A DNA stretch of 64,000 bases. It comes from JABJOE01 sp964344145 (GTDB lineage: Bacteria; Patescibacteriota; Patescibacteriia; UBA9934). The DNA is taken from the NCBI GenBank assembly GCA_964344145.1, contig CAYFME010000004.1, positions 1-64,000 of the forward strand. Direction: 5' to 3'. The notes under the pieces were generated by a model. That model had not been told where the DNA came from. It worked only from the letters and a program-made list of their open reading frames with translations, and made no database searches. Shown in pieces: positions 51,488-58,805 of the stretch. The stretch's first letter is position 1; each line of letters starts with the position of its first letter. The position numbers and the translations under genes are program-made.

Positions 51488-51907
51488 ATGATCGATCTAT
51501 CCCCGTTAGTTGAATTCGACTTTTGGTTCCGCCTTCATCCATTGGGTCTTAGCCCACTGTTTGAACGTGGACTCTTTTTCCTTTTTGCCATCTCTATCAT
51601 CCTCGGATCTGTGAGCCGCATCTTCGCGCGTAATCGGAAAGAAGACTACCTGATGGTCAAAGCGTATCGATACCTTGGACAGATGTTCCTCACCATGGGA
51701 ATCGTCGGTATGCTCTGGTTTTTCTTTACCTTTGAGGAGATCTACTTCTTTGGCGCACGCTTCTGGTTCCTCGTGTGGCTTGCCGGCGTGATCGCGTGGG
51801 TATGGTGGATTGTGCGCTATGTGAAGGTGACGATTCCGGAGCTCCGCCAAGCAGGGGCGGCAAAGAAGGATTCCAACAAGTACATCCCGCAGAAGAAGCG
51901 CCGCTAG
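51488..51907 (+). CDS. Membrane protein with three helices (139 aa)
   Basis: Helices at FERGLFFLFAISIILGSV, MFLTMGIVGMLWFFF and FWFLVWLAGVIAWVWWIV, then a basic C-terminal tail ending QKKRR. TACTAT lies 9 nt above the ATG, inside the end of the methyltransferase frame. Not recognised beyond CPR-type conserved membrane proteins. Confidence 0.7.
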   Translation: MIDLSPLVEFDFWFRLHPLGLSPLFERGLFFLFAISIILGSVSRIFARNRKEDYLMVKAYRYLGQMFLTMGIVGMLWFFFTFEEIYFFGARFWFLVWLAGVIAWVWWIVRYVKVTIPELRQAGAAKKDSNKYIPQKKRR

Positions 51908-51908
51908 T

Positions 51909-52262
51909 ATGGTCGATGCCCGACGTCTGTTTGGAAACAGCGCCGAGCGACAGGCAGAGCGGTTCTTGCGCAAGAAGGGCTTGGATATTTTGGAACGACA
52001 ATATCAAACACGATTTGGCGAGATCGATCTCATTTGCCGCGATGGCGATGAGGTCGTTTTCGTTGAGGTGAAGGCGCGGCATACTGATGAGTTCGGCGCA
52101 CCAGAAGAGTCGGTTACGCAGACAAAGATCGCCAAGATCGCGGCCGTGGGTCAGCAGTACATGAAAACGCGCAACGTGGAGAACCATCCGTTCCGCATCG
52201 ATGTTATCGCTATCACTACTGAGCCCGAAGAGATCCGGCACATCATTGGAGTTGGGGATTGA
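51909..52262 (+). CDS. YraN-family (UPF0102) predicted endonuclease
   Basis: 117 aa. Restriction-endonuclease-like fold: GNSAERQAERFLRKKGLDIL, FGEIDLICRDGDEVVFVEVK with the D-ExK catalytic triad, and RFD-like FRIDVIAI near the end. It begins 1 nt after the previous stop. Thought to act on branched or damaged DNA; the biological role is unsettled. Confidence 0.92.
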   Translation: MVDARRLFGNSAERQAERFLRKKGLDILERQYQTRFGEIDLICRDGDEVVFVEVKARHTDEFGAPEESVTQTKIAKIAAVGQQYMKTRNVENHPFRIDVIAITTEPEEIRHIIGVGD

Positions 52263-52325
52263 CACAAAAACCATTGCATGATATCTTCTCTTTGTACTGT
52301 GGAAACTCGGCTGATGGCCGGGTCT
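52259..52325 (+). promoter_or_regulatory. nusA promoter and leader hairpin
   Basis: TTGACA (52259-52264), 17 nt, TATCTT (52282-52287). The leader contains ACTCGGC/GCCGGGT (52307-52325) followed by T-rich sequence, a possible attenuator for NusA autocontrol. A second box TAATGT 6 nt above the ATG could give a leaderless mRNA. Confidence 0.6.
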
Positions 52326-52352
52326 CTTTCTTAGAAAACGTAATGTCATTTT

Positions 52353-53774
52353 ATGGCTAGTGAAATCGAACAAGCGATTAAATACATTTGCGAGGAGAAG
52401 GGCCTTGCGTACGAAGCGGTGATGGAAACCATCGAGATCGCTTTGGCCGCTGCGTACCGTAAGGACTACGGAAACAAGCAGCAGAACATTGAAATTGAGT
52501 TTGACCCAGCGAGTGGTGAGATGAAGGCGTACGACGTCAAAGAGGTCGTCGAGGACATCTCTGCCGAGGAGCTTGAGGCAATGAAGCTCAAGCAGGCCGA
52601 GAAGGCGGCGCAGGAAGAGGAAGAAGAGATCAAGGGCAAGAAGCCTGAGGAGAAGAAGGAAGAAGCGAAAGAGGAGAAAGCTGAAGAGGATGACGCTGAC
52701 GAGAGTGAGGAAGAGGAAGGCCCATCCTTTAATCCAAAGACGGAGATCATGGTCTCCGACGCGAAGGTGCTTAAGCACGGTTCGCAGGTTGGTGACACGC
52801 TTCGTTTGGACCTACCTATTCCTGGAGAGTTCGGACGCATGGCAGCCATGACCGCAAAGCAGGTGATCACGCAGAAGTTGCGTGAGGCTGAGCGCGAGAT
52901 TATTTTCAACGAATATAAAGAGCAGGAAGGCGAAGTGTTGATCGGTACGGTGCAGCGTCGTGAAGGACGCGTGGTGCTCGTCGACATCGGACGTACAACC
53001 GGTGTTATCTTGCCGGCTGACCAGGTTCGCTCCGAGCGCTATAACTCGGGTGACCGTGTAAAGGTCTTTGTGCGCGAGGTGTCACTTGGAACGCGTGGAC
53101 CACAGATCTTACTGTCTCGTTCGAGCGTGGAGCTCGTTCGATCGCTGTTCAACTTGGAGGTTCCTGAGATCTCTGAGGGAACGGTTGAGATTAAAGCGAT
53201 CGCGCGTGAGGCAGGATCACGAACAAAGATTGCTGTGTGGACCGACGACGATGCGATTGATCCGATCGGAGCCTGCATTGGTCAGCGCGGAATCCGCATC
53301 CAGACCATCATCAACGAGCTTGGTGGTGAGAAGATCGACGTGATTGAGTGGAGTGATGATGCCGAGACGTTTATTGTCAATGCGTTGTCGCCTGCGAAGG
53401 TTTCCAGTGTGGAGATGGATGAGGAGGAGAAGACCGCGACCGTGCTCGTGGAGAACGATCAGCTTTCGCTTGCGATTGGTCGTGGTGGTCAAAACGTTCG
53501 ATTGGCAGCGCAACTCGCTGGATGGAAGCTAAACGTCCGCGATGTTGAGAATCCAGAGGGCGACAAGCCGGAGAGTGAGGACGAAGAAGCTTCCGACAGC
53601 GACGAAGCTCCTGCTGCGTCTGAGGAAGAAGAGCCAGCTCCCGAGGCAGAAGCTCCTGCGGAAGAAGCCGCTGAAGAGGTTGAAGCTGAAGAAGAGAAAA
53701 AAGAAGAAGTGCCCGAGGCAACTGAAGAAGGGGAAGTATCTGACGAAGAAGCATCCGAAGAGGACGCAGAATAG
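52353..53774 (+). CDS. nusA: Transcription termination/antitermination factor NusA with acidic insertions
   Basis: Binds RNA polymerase and modulates pausing and termination. 473 aa: the N-terminal domain is split by a Glu/Lys/Asp-rich insertion (about residues 72-123); an S1 domain follows (GEVLIGTVQRREGRVVLVDI), then two KH domains (DPIGACIGQRGIRIQTIINE; LSLAIGRGGQNVRLAAQL). The last 70 residues are again almost all Glu, Ala, Ser and Pro. The insertion is placed in a loop of the polymerase-contacting domain. yidC follows 2 nt below. Confidence 0.95.
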   Translation: MASEIEQAIKYICEEKGLAYEAVMETIEIALAAAYRKDYGNKQQNIEIEFDPASGEMKAYDVKEVVEDISAEELEAMKLKQAEKAAQEEEEEIKGKKPEEKKEEAKEEKAEEDDADESEEEEGPSFNPKTEIMVSDAKVLKHGSQVGDTLRLDLPIPGEFGRMAAMTAKQVITQKLREAEREIIFNEYKEQEGEVLIGTVQRREGRVVLVDIGRTTGVILPADQVRSERYNSGDRVKVFVREVSLGTRGPQILLSRSSVELVRSLFNLEVPEISEGTVEIKAIAREAGSRTKIAVWTDDDAIDPIGACIGQRGIRIQTIINELGGEKIDVIEWSDDAETFIVNALSPAKVSSVEMDEEEKTATVLVENDQLSLAIGRGGQNVRLAAQLAGWKLNVRDVENPEGDKPESEDEEASDSDEAPAASEEEEPAPEAEAPAEEAAEEVEAEEEKKEEVPEATEEGEVSDEEASEEDAE

Positions 53775-53776
53775 GT

Positions 53777-54511
53777 ATGGGTATCTTTAACGTCGTTTTT
53801 TATCAACCCATCTATAACCTGCTCGTCTATCTTTACGACGTGCTGCCGTTTGGAGGGATTGGTCTGGCGATTATTATCGTGACGATCTTGATCAAAGGAA
53901 TCCTCTTTCCGTTTACGTTCAAGATGCTCAAGAGTCAGCGGGCGATGCAGGAGATCCAGCCGAAGATCGCGGCGATTCGCGAGAAGTACAAGGATGATCG
54001 CGAGAAGATGGCTATGGAGCTGATGGAGGTTTACAAGGAGAACAACGTCAATCCCATGGCATCATGTTTACCGCTTCTGATCCAGCTCCCGATTTTCTGG
54101 GCACTGTATCGAGCGCTGCGCGATGGAGTCGGTGAGATCGATCCGGAGTTGCTCTATAGCTTTGTACCAAACCCAGGAGCGATTGAATCGATGTTCCTCG
54201 GAATCAACCTGGCTGAGGTGTCAATCATCCTCGCGGTACTTGCGGCGATCGCGCAGTATTTCCAGGTGAAGCGAACGATGGCGGCGCGACCAATCAAGGA
54301 GGTGGCGAAAAAAGAGGGCGCCAAGGACGAGGCGCTGATGGCGAACATGAACAAGATGATGCTCTACTTCCTGCCAGCGATGACGTTGGTGATTGGTATG
54401 ACCTCGCTACCAGGTGGTGTGATGCTGTACTGGCTGGCAACGACTTTCCTGACCGTGATTTTGTATAGTATTTTCCTGCCAAAGAAGAAAGAAGAGAAGG
54501 CGGCTGAATAA
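53777..54511 (+). CDS. yidC: Membrane protein insertase YidC/Oxa1
   Basis: 244 aa, short form without the large periplasmic domain. GLAIIIVTILIKGILFPFTF with the conserved basic residue in the groove, cytoplasmic hairpin KMLKSQRAMQEIQPKIAAIR, MASCLPLLIQLPIFWALYRA, and two C-terminal helices. It inserts small membrane proteins with or without SecYEG. Cotranscribed with nusA. Confidence 0.95.
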   Translation: MGIFNVVFYQPIYNLLVYLYDVLPFGGIGLAIIIVTILIKGILFPFTFKMLKSQRAMQEIQPKIAAIREKYKDDREKMAMELMEVYKENNVNPMASCLPLLIQLPIFWALYRALRDGVGEIDPELLYSFVPNPGAIESMFLGINLAEVSIILAVLAAIAQYFQVKRTMAARPIKEVAKKEGAKDEALMANMNKMMLYFLPAMTLVIGMTSLPGGVMLYWLATTFLTVILYSIFLPKKKEEKAAE

Positions 54512-54518
54512 TGTAGAT

Positions 54519-54562
54519 AAAAGGGCTCTACGCTTGACGTAGGGCTCTTTTTGTGGTACAGT
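54519..54562 (+). promoter_or_regulatory. yidC terminator with an embedded cassette promoter
   Basis: Terminator stem AAAAGGGCTCTACG (54519-54532) with CGTAGGGCTCTTTT (54538-54551). Its loop and 3' arm contain TTGACG (54534-54539), which lies 17 nt above TACAGT (54557-54562), so the downstream GC-rich gene takes its -35 box from the terminator. Confidence 0.8.
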
Positions 54563-54591
54563 GGCGGGCACCCTTTCCAAGGAGTGAGTGC

Positions 54592-54960
54592 GTGTTTGCC
54601 GTGAGAAGAGAGGATGTCGGCAGCCTGATCCTCTCGGCGTTCGTGACGATCTTCACGCTGAACCTTATGTTCGGCTTGATGATCACCACGATCGTTAGCC
54701 TTCCGTCCGTGTCGTTGGTGCTCGGCCAGATCACCGCTGGTTTCAGCGTCGTGGTTATGCTGATGTTCGGGTGGTCCCTCTGGTCGTTCTTCCAGGCCTT
54801 CGATCAGGCCATGAACGACGAGGAGTGGGCTCCACAGGATGATCCGCCCCCGATTATTCCACCCGATCCTCCCGATTCCTTCAGCTTCTTCAACGACGAG
54901 GAGGTCGAGGAAGAGGATGAGGACGATGAGTCGGTCGTGGACGACGACTCGACCTGGTAG
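54592..54960 (+). CDS. GC-rich orphan membrane protein with acidic tail (122 aa)
   Basis: The GTG at 54592 follows AAGGAG by 7 nt; the in-frame start further up overlaps the promoter. Two helices (LILSAFVTIFTLNLMFGLMI and ITAGFSVVVMLMFGWSLWSF), a Pro-rich segment (DDPPPIIPPDPPD), then about 20 consecutive mostly acidic residues. N- and C-termini are probably in the cytoplasm. Own promoter and terminator. Not recognised. Confidence 0.7.
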   Translation: MFAVRREDVGSLILSAFVTIFTLNLMFGLMITTIVSLPSVSLVLGQITAGFSVVVMLMFGWSLWSFFQAFDQAMNDEEWAPQDDPPPIIPPDPPDSFSFFNDEEVEEEDEDDESVVDDDSTW

Positions 54961-54973
54961 ATTCTACCCGCGT

Positions 54974-55006
54974 GCCCCGCAAAGCGAGCCTTCGCTGATG
55001 CGGGGC
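54974..55006 (+). terminator. Hairpin after the 122-aa gene
   Basis: GCCCCGC/GCGGGGC outside and AGCGA/TCGCT inside, followed by TTGCTTGTTTG. It contains TCGCTGATGCGGGG, also present at 37378-37391. Confidence 0.75.
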
Positions 55007-55023
55007 TTGCTTGTTTGAAAAGG

Positions 55024-55055
55024 AAGAACCCGCACCGTCGAAGGCGGGTCCTTCT
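55024..55055 (-). terminator. Hairpin after the 136-aa lipoprotein gene
   Basis: AAGAACCCGC with GCGGGTCCTT, one mismatch, 10-nt loop; T-rich on the minus-strand side. Faces the plus-strand terminator 18 nt away. Confidence 0.7.
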
Positions 55056-55070
55056 CTTGGCACGGGTACG

Positions 55071-55481
55071 CTACTCGTCGATCTCAAACCAGCACAGCGG
55101 TGCGTCGTAGGTCCAGATCGTGCTCGTGGTATGGATGACAGTCTCGTCGGGCCACACTTCAGCCAGGTAGGTGACGTCCAGGAAGCCGTAGTCACACAGG
55201 CTTGCACTCACACTCGATCCGTAGCTCCAGACATCGACATGACCGTCAACTGTAGCCGGAAGGAATTCCAGGTGGCAGTCGAACCAGACTTCGACGTCGT
55301 GGCTGTACCAGACGTAGTCGTAGTGGCAGTGTCCGCCGTCGTGGGAATCGTCCCACACCTCCAGGGCCACACCTTCCACGTGCGCTCCAGTTGCCGTGTA
55401 GTAGACACCCTGGAGCGTCCAGTCTGGCCCTCCCAAGGTGCATCCACCCAGCACGCAGCTGAGCAGGAGTGTCCATCTCAT
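55071..55481 (-). CDS. GC-rich orphan lipoprotein (136 aa)
   Basis: MRWTLLLSCVLGGC is a lipoprotein signal with a lipobox (LGGC, Cys at 14). The mature part is beta-rich and rich in Trp, Tyr, His and Asp (DDSHDGGHCHYDYVWYSHD), with further cysteines, suggesting a small extracellular metal-binding or adhesion domain. GGAGGAG lies above the ATG. It is in its own transcription unit, back to back with the flippase-like gene. Not recognised. Confidence 0.72.
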   Translation of the reverse strand: MRWTLLLSCVLGGCTLGGPDWTLQGVYYTATGAHVEGVALEVWDDSHDGGHCHYDYVWYSHDVEVWFDCHLEFLPATVDGHVDVWSYGSSVSASLCDYGFLDVTYLAEVWPDETVIHTTSTIWTYDAPLCWFEIDE

Positions 55482-55511
55482 CTCTCCTCCGATCCTTGCG
55501 CGATCACATTC

Positions 55512-55540
55512 TTCATACCGGGAAAAACACGAGATGTCAA
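55512..55540 (-). promoter_or_regulatory. Promoter of the lipoprotein gene
   Basis: Minus strand TTGACA (55535-55540), 17 nt, TATGAA (55512-55517). No dyad seen. It lies back to back with TATACT (55550-55555) of the plus-strand gene. Confidence 0.7.
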
Positions 55541-55563
55541 TCGCTTTGGTATACTACGGAGGT

Positions 55564-56589
55564 ATGAAACGGCGCTTGGCGCGAGGACTGCTGTTCTTTG
55601 GATCACTGCTTGCAGGAGCGGTCGTGCTTGGCTATCTGATTTATAAAGAAGGTTGGGATTCGATTATCAACTCGTTGATTGATTTTGGATTCTGGCCCTT
55701 TGTCGGCTTCGTCGCCCTCTCGTTGTTCAACTTTGTGCTCTATAGCTGGCGCTGGCAGTTGATCGTCAACGCGCATCTTCCAAAGACCAAACGACTCCGA
55801 CTCGTCCGCATGTATTTGCACCGCATGGCCGGGTACGCGGTCAGCTATCTTACGCCGGCAGCGCAAGTCGGCGGTGAGCCGGTACGTATCGGGATGTTGA
55901 TGAGCGACGGTGTACCAAGCAAGAAAGCAACGAGTGCGGTGGCGCTGGATATCACCATTGAGTTGATTGCTTACATCAGTTTCATTGTAGCCGGCGTGGC
56001 GCTCGCGATCGTTACAGGCGTGGATCAAAACGGTGAGTTAGTATGGATTGGCATTGGACTGGTTGCGGCACTGGCATTGCTGTTTGGCATCCTGATAGCG
56101 CTAGCCAAGGGTTCGTATATTGCCAAGAAGTTCGTCCGAGTGTTTCGACTCGATCGCATCAAACGTTTACGGGGCTTCGTTCGTTGGCTGATTGATACCG
56201 AAAAGCAGATGCACAGCTTCGTCAATGGCCGAACAGAGTTGTTGATTGGTGTGAGCGCGTTGGCGTTCATCGTCATCGCTTTTCGCGTTATCGAAGCGTT
56301 TTATATTGCGTACTTCTTCGGTATCACGCTGTCATTTGCCCAAGCCTTTTTGATCGCCACCTTGCCGGGCGTTGCCCTGCTCTTGCCTGTGCCGGCTGGA
56401 GTTGGAGTATTTGAGGGAGGCTTCGCAGCTGTCTTCACCGTGCTTGGTGTGCCGCTGACGGCTGTGGCCTTCGCCTTGATCATCCGCTTACGCGACGCCA
56501 TTTTCATCACGATCGGTTCCATTCATGCTTTTCGTCAGGGAGGCGACTGGCTGCGACGTCACTTGGCTGGCAAACCACCATCAAGGTAA
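55564..56589 (+). CDS. LPG-synthase/flippase-like integral membrane protein (UPF0104 family)
   Basis: 341 aa, about eight membrane helices. Family signs: FNFVLYSWRWQLIV early, YLTPAAQVGGEPVRIGML in the middle, and PGVALLLPVPAGVGVFEGGF near the end (the conserved P-x-G-x-G-x-x-E). Members include MprF-type lysyl-lipid flippases and AglD-like proteins; here no synthase domain is attached. The leaderless start lies 8 nt below TATACT. First gene of the second envelope cluster. Confidence 0.87.
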   Translation: MKRRLARGLLFFGSLLAGAVVLGYLIYKEGWDSIINSLIDFGFWPFVGFVALSLFNFVLYSWRWQLIVNAHLPKTKRLRLVRMYLHRMAGYAVSYLTPAAQVGGEPVRIGMLMSDGVPSKKATSAVALDITIELIAYISFIVAGVALAIVTGVDQNGELVWIGIGLVAALALLFGILIALAKGSYIAKKFVRVFRLDRIKRLRGFVRWLIDTEKQMHSFVNGRTELLIGVSALAFIVIAFRVIEAFYIAYFFGITLSFAQAFLIATLPGVALLLPVPAGVGVFEGGFAAVFTVLGVPLTAVAFALIIRLRDAIFITIGSIHAFRQGGDWLRRHLAGKPPSR

Positions 56590-56598
56590 GATGGGCAC

Positions 56599-57528
56599 AT
56601 GCCCAACCAAACGGACATCGACATCTATAAACCGTTGGCGTACTTTGCCTATTTTGGCTATCCGCTGACGGCTTTTGAGATTTGGAAGTGGCAGTTTGCC
56701 AGGTCATACGACCTGGCAACCCGGTCGGATGACCGGGTTGAGCCACTCAGTTTGCCAGAAATTGAGCATGGTCTTAATACTTCATCCTGGTTACGTGAGC
56801 ATGTACGCAGTCACAATGGCTTCTGGGCGATTGGAGACGTTGAGCAGCAAGTCGCGGATCGACATGAGCGCTATCTTGATGCCATGGATAAGGAGGAGAA
56901 GCTCAAAAAGGCATTGGCGTTTCTGCGTCACGTTCCTGGCGTGCGCGGAGTCGCACTGTGTAACTCCATGCCGTTTCACTTCACGCACGAGCAGGGAGAT
57001 ATTGATTTGTTTGTTGTGACAAAGCCGGGCGCTGTCTGGTCTACACGGTTGATGAGCGTCGCTCCGCTCATTGCCCTAAAACAACGTCCAGGCGAGGCGA
57101 AACGCCATCCGATTGATCTGAGTTTTTTTGTGAGTGAGTCGTCGATGGATTTGTTTGGATTGCAAAAGTCCGATGATCCGTACTTTGCACATTGGATCGC
57201 CACGCTCACGCCTGTGCTTGGCGAGCAGGCTCTGTGGGATCGGTTTTTTGACGAGAACAGTTGGGCCTTCACGAGACTGCCAAACGCACGTGCGCCGCGA
57301 CGATCGTATCGCTATCGTTGCCGCACGATGAAGCCATTGATGCCGAGTCTTTCTGAGTCTTTTGCAAAGCGCGTGCAGGAGCGTCGACTGCCAAACGATT
57401 TGCGTGAGGCAGCAAATGAGGATTCTCGCGTTGTCATTACGTCGCAGATGCTCAAGTTCCACCGCACTGACCGTCGCGACGAGATCGCACGAGCTTTTGC
57501 TAAGCAGATGAGCGTATGCAACAGCTAA
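56599..57528 (+). CDS. Nucleotidyltransferase-like protein with an in-frame palindromic insertion (309 aa)
   Basis: Begins KPLAYFAYFGYPLTAFEIWK, as in a CPR-wide family near glycan genes. The segment VRGVALCNSMPFHFTHEQGD followed by IDLFVVTK resembles the G-S...D-x-D motif of the nucleotidyltransferase fold, with Asn-Ser in place of Gly-Ser. Residues about 34-48 (ARSYDLATRSDDRV) are encoded by a 42-bp double palindrome and separate two parts of a predicted helix. TAAGAT lies 6 nt above the ATG. It overlaps the O-antigen ligase gene by 13 nt. Substrate unknown. Confidence 0.65.
   Translation: MPNQTDIDIYKPLAYFAYFGYPLTAFEIWKWQFARSYDLATRSDDRVEPLSLPEIEHGLNTSSWLREHVRSHNGFWAIGDVEQQVADRHERYLDAMDKEEKLKKALAFLRHVPGVRGVALCNSMPFHFTHEQGDIDLFVVTKPGAVWSTRLMSVAPLIALKQRPGEAKRHPIDLSFFVSESSMDLFGLQKSDDPYFAHWIATLTPVLGEQALWDRFFDENSWAFTRLPNARAPRRSYRYRCRTMKPLMPSLSESFAKRVQERRLPNDLREAANEDSRVVITSQMLKFHRTDRRDEIARAFAKQMSVCNS
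56699..56740 (+). repeat. Double palindrome, family 3, in frame within a gene
   Basis: CCAGGTCATACGACCTGG followed at once by a second palindrome with arms CAACCCGGTC and GACCGGGTTG. 42 bp, 14 codons. The two-hairpin layout is that of family 2, with different arm sequences. Confidence 0.85.
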
Positions 57529-58805
57529 GCAAGTATCTTCTGCTTGCCATGGTCTTCTTGCTGCCATGGCAGACACGATGGATCTACGCGCAGGCGACGA
57601 TCGGCGGCGAGGCATTTGAGCTTGGCACGATGAGTTTGTATGTGGTGGAGGTATTGATACTGGCTACCTTCATGATTCATGTAGTGCGGCAGATTTCGCA
57701 CGATCGTTTAAAATCCGCCGCACAGTTGTTTCGGACGCTCTGTCCATTTATTCTGTTTTTGTTGGGTCTTCTTTCGGTTATTTGGGCGATTAACGGTGAT
57801 TTGGTGATCGCGCATGCGCTGCACATTTTTGTCACGATCGTGTTATTTTTTACGCTTTTTTCGACGCCCATTCCGACGCAACGCATCGTTTGGGCATTTG
57901 CCCTAGGGTTGATCGTCCCGACCCTGTTGGGCATCTGGCAGGTAGCCACCGGGAGCTCGCCAGCATTCACATGGCTGGGACTTGCGGCACGTGATGCGCA
58001 GACGTTGGGTGATGCTGTGTTGATGGTAGAGGGTGAGCGAATCTTACGCGCCTACGGATCGTTCCCACATCCGAATATCTTTGGCGGGTACTTGGCGATC
58101 GGACTCCTTGGTATTGCGTGGCTGTGGAAGGGTGCGTCCGTTGGATCGAAGCGTTGGTTGAGATTCGTTGGAACCATTCTGTTGGGCGGGCTTGTCCTAA
58201 CCTTTTCGCGCTCGGCATGGATCGCCCTCGCGCTATGCATTTTTGTGCTCGTCGCCGAGCAATTGATTAAGGGCGTTTCAGGCTGGCGCGGCTGGCTCGC
58301 CATGGCTCGAGGCGTGCGCTTGGGCGGCGCGATCATCATCCTGCTCGTTGCGTTTCTCACGCCATTGATAGTAAGTCGCTTTTCCTTAGATAGTCCTATT
58401 GAGAGTCGTTCGGTAACCGAGCGTATCGAGCAGTATCAAACCTTTGGCCACGTCTTCTCGCAAAACTGGTTCGCCGGCGTTGGCTTGGCAAACTACACGT
58501 TGGCGATCGAGCAGATCGATCCAACACGCGAGTGGTGGGAGTATCAGCCGGTGCATAACGCTTGGGCGTTGCTGATCGGTGAGCTTGGTTTGATTGGATT
58601 GTTTGTTGTCATTGGCGGGGTTCTGGCGATGATTCGAGGGTGCAAGACTCTGCCGATCGGCAGAGTCTTGCACCCTCTTGTAATCGTTCTCTTGCCATTG
58701 TTCGTCATCTCACTCTTTGATCACTATCTTTGGTCTTTGTGGCCAGGATTGGCGCTTTTAGCTATAACAATCGCAGTTAGCATTCGGATAAAGCAAAACA
58801 TATGA
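57516..58805 (+). CDS. O-antigen ligase/polymerase-family membrane protein (429 aa)
   Basis: About twelve membrane helices; a large loop with GSFPHPNIFGGYLAIG and a second with WFAGVGLANYTLAIEQIDPT and PVHNAWALLIGELG, the Wzy_C/RfaL signature including the catalytic-type His. It polymerises or ligates surface glycan units. Near residues 372-388 a perfect 42-bp palindrome is translated as IRGCKTLPIGRVLHPL in the loop between the last helices. It overlaps both neighbours by a few nt. Confidence 0.87.
   Translation: MQQLSKYLLLAMVFLLPWQTRWIYAQATIGGEAFELGTMSLYVVEVLILATFMIHVVRQISHDRLKSAAQLFRTLCPFILFLLGLLSVIWAINGDLVIAHALHIFVTIVLFFTLFSTPIPTQRIVWAFALGLIVPTLLGIWQVATGSSPAFTWLGLAARDAQTLGDAVLMVEGERILRAYGSFPHPNIFGGYLAIGLLGIAWLWKGASVGSKRWLRFVGTILLGGLVLTFSRSAWIALALCIFVLVAEQLIKGVSGWRGWLAMARGVRLGGAIIILLVAFLTPLIVSRFSLDSPIESRSVTERIEQYQTFGHVFSQNWFAGVGLANYTLAIEQIDPTREWWEYQPVHNAWALLIGELGLIGLFVVIGGVLAMIRGCKTLPIGRVLHPLVIVLLPLFVISLFDHYLWSLWPGLALLAITIAVSIRIKQNI
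58636..58677 (+). repeat. 42-bp perfect palindrome, family 4, in frame within a gene
   Basis: GAGGGTGCAAGACTCTGCCG and its reverse complement meet at an AT centre (58656/58657). All 21 base pairs match. Exactly 14 codons long. Confidence 0.93.
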
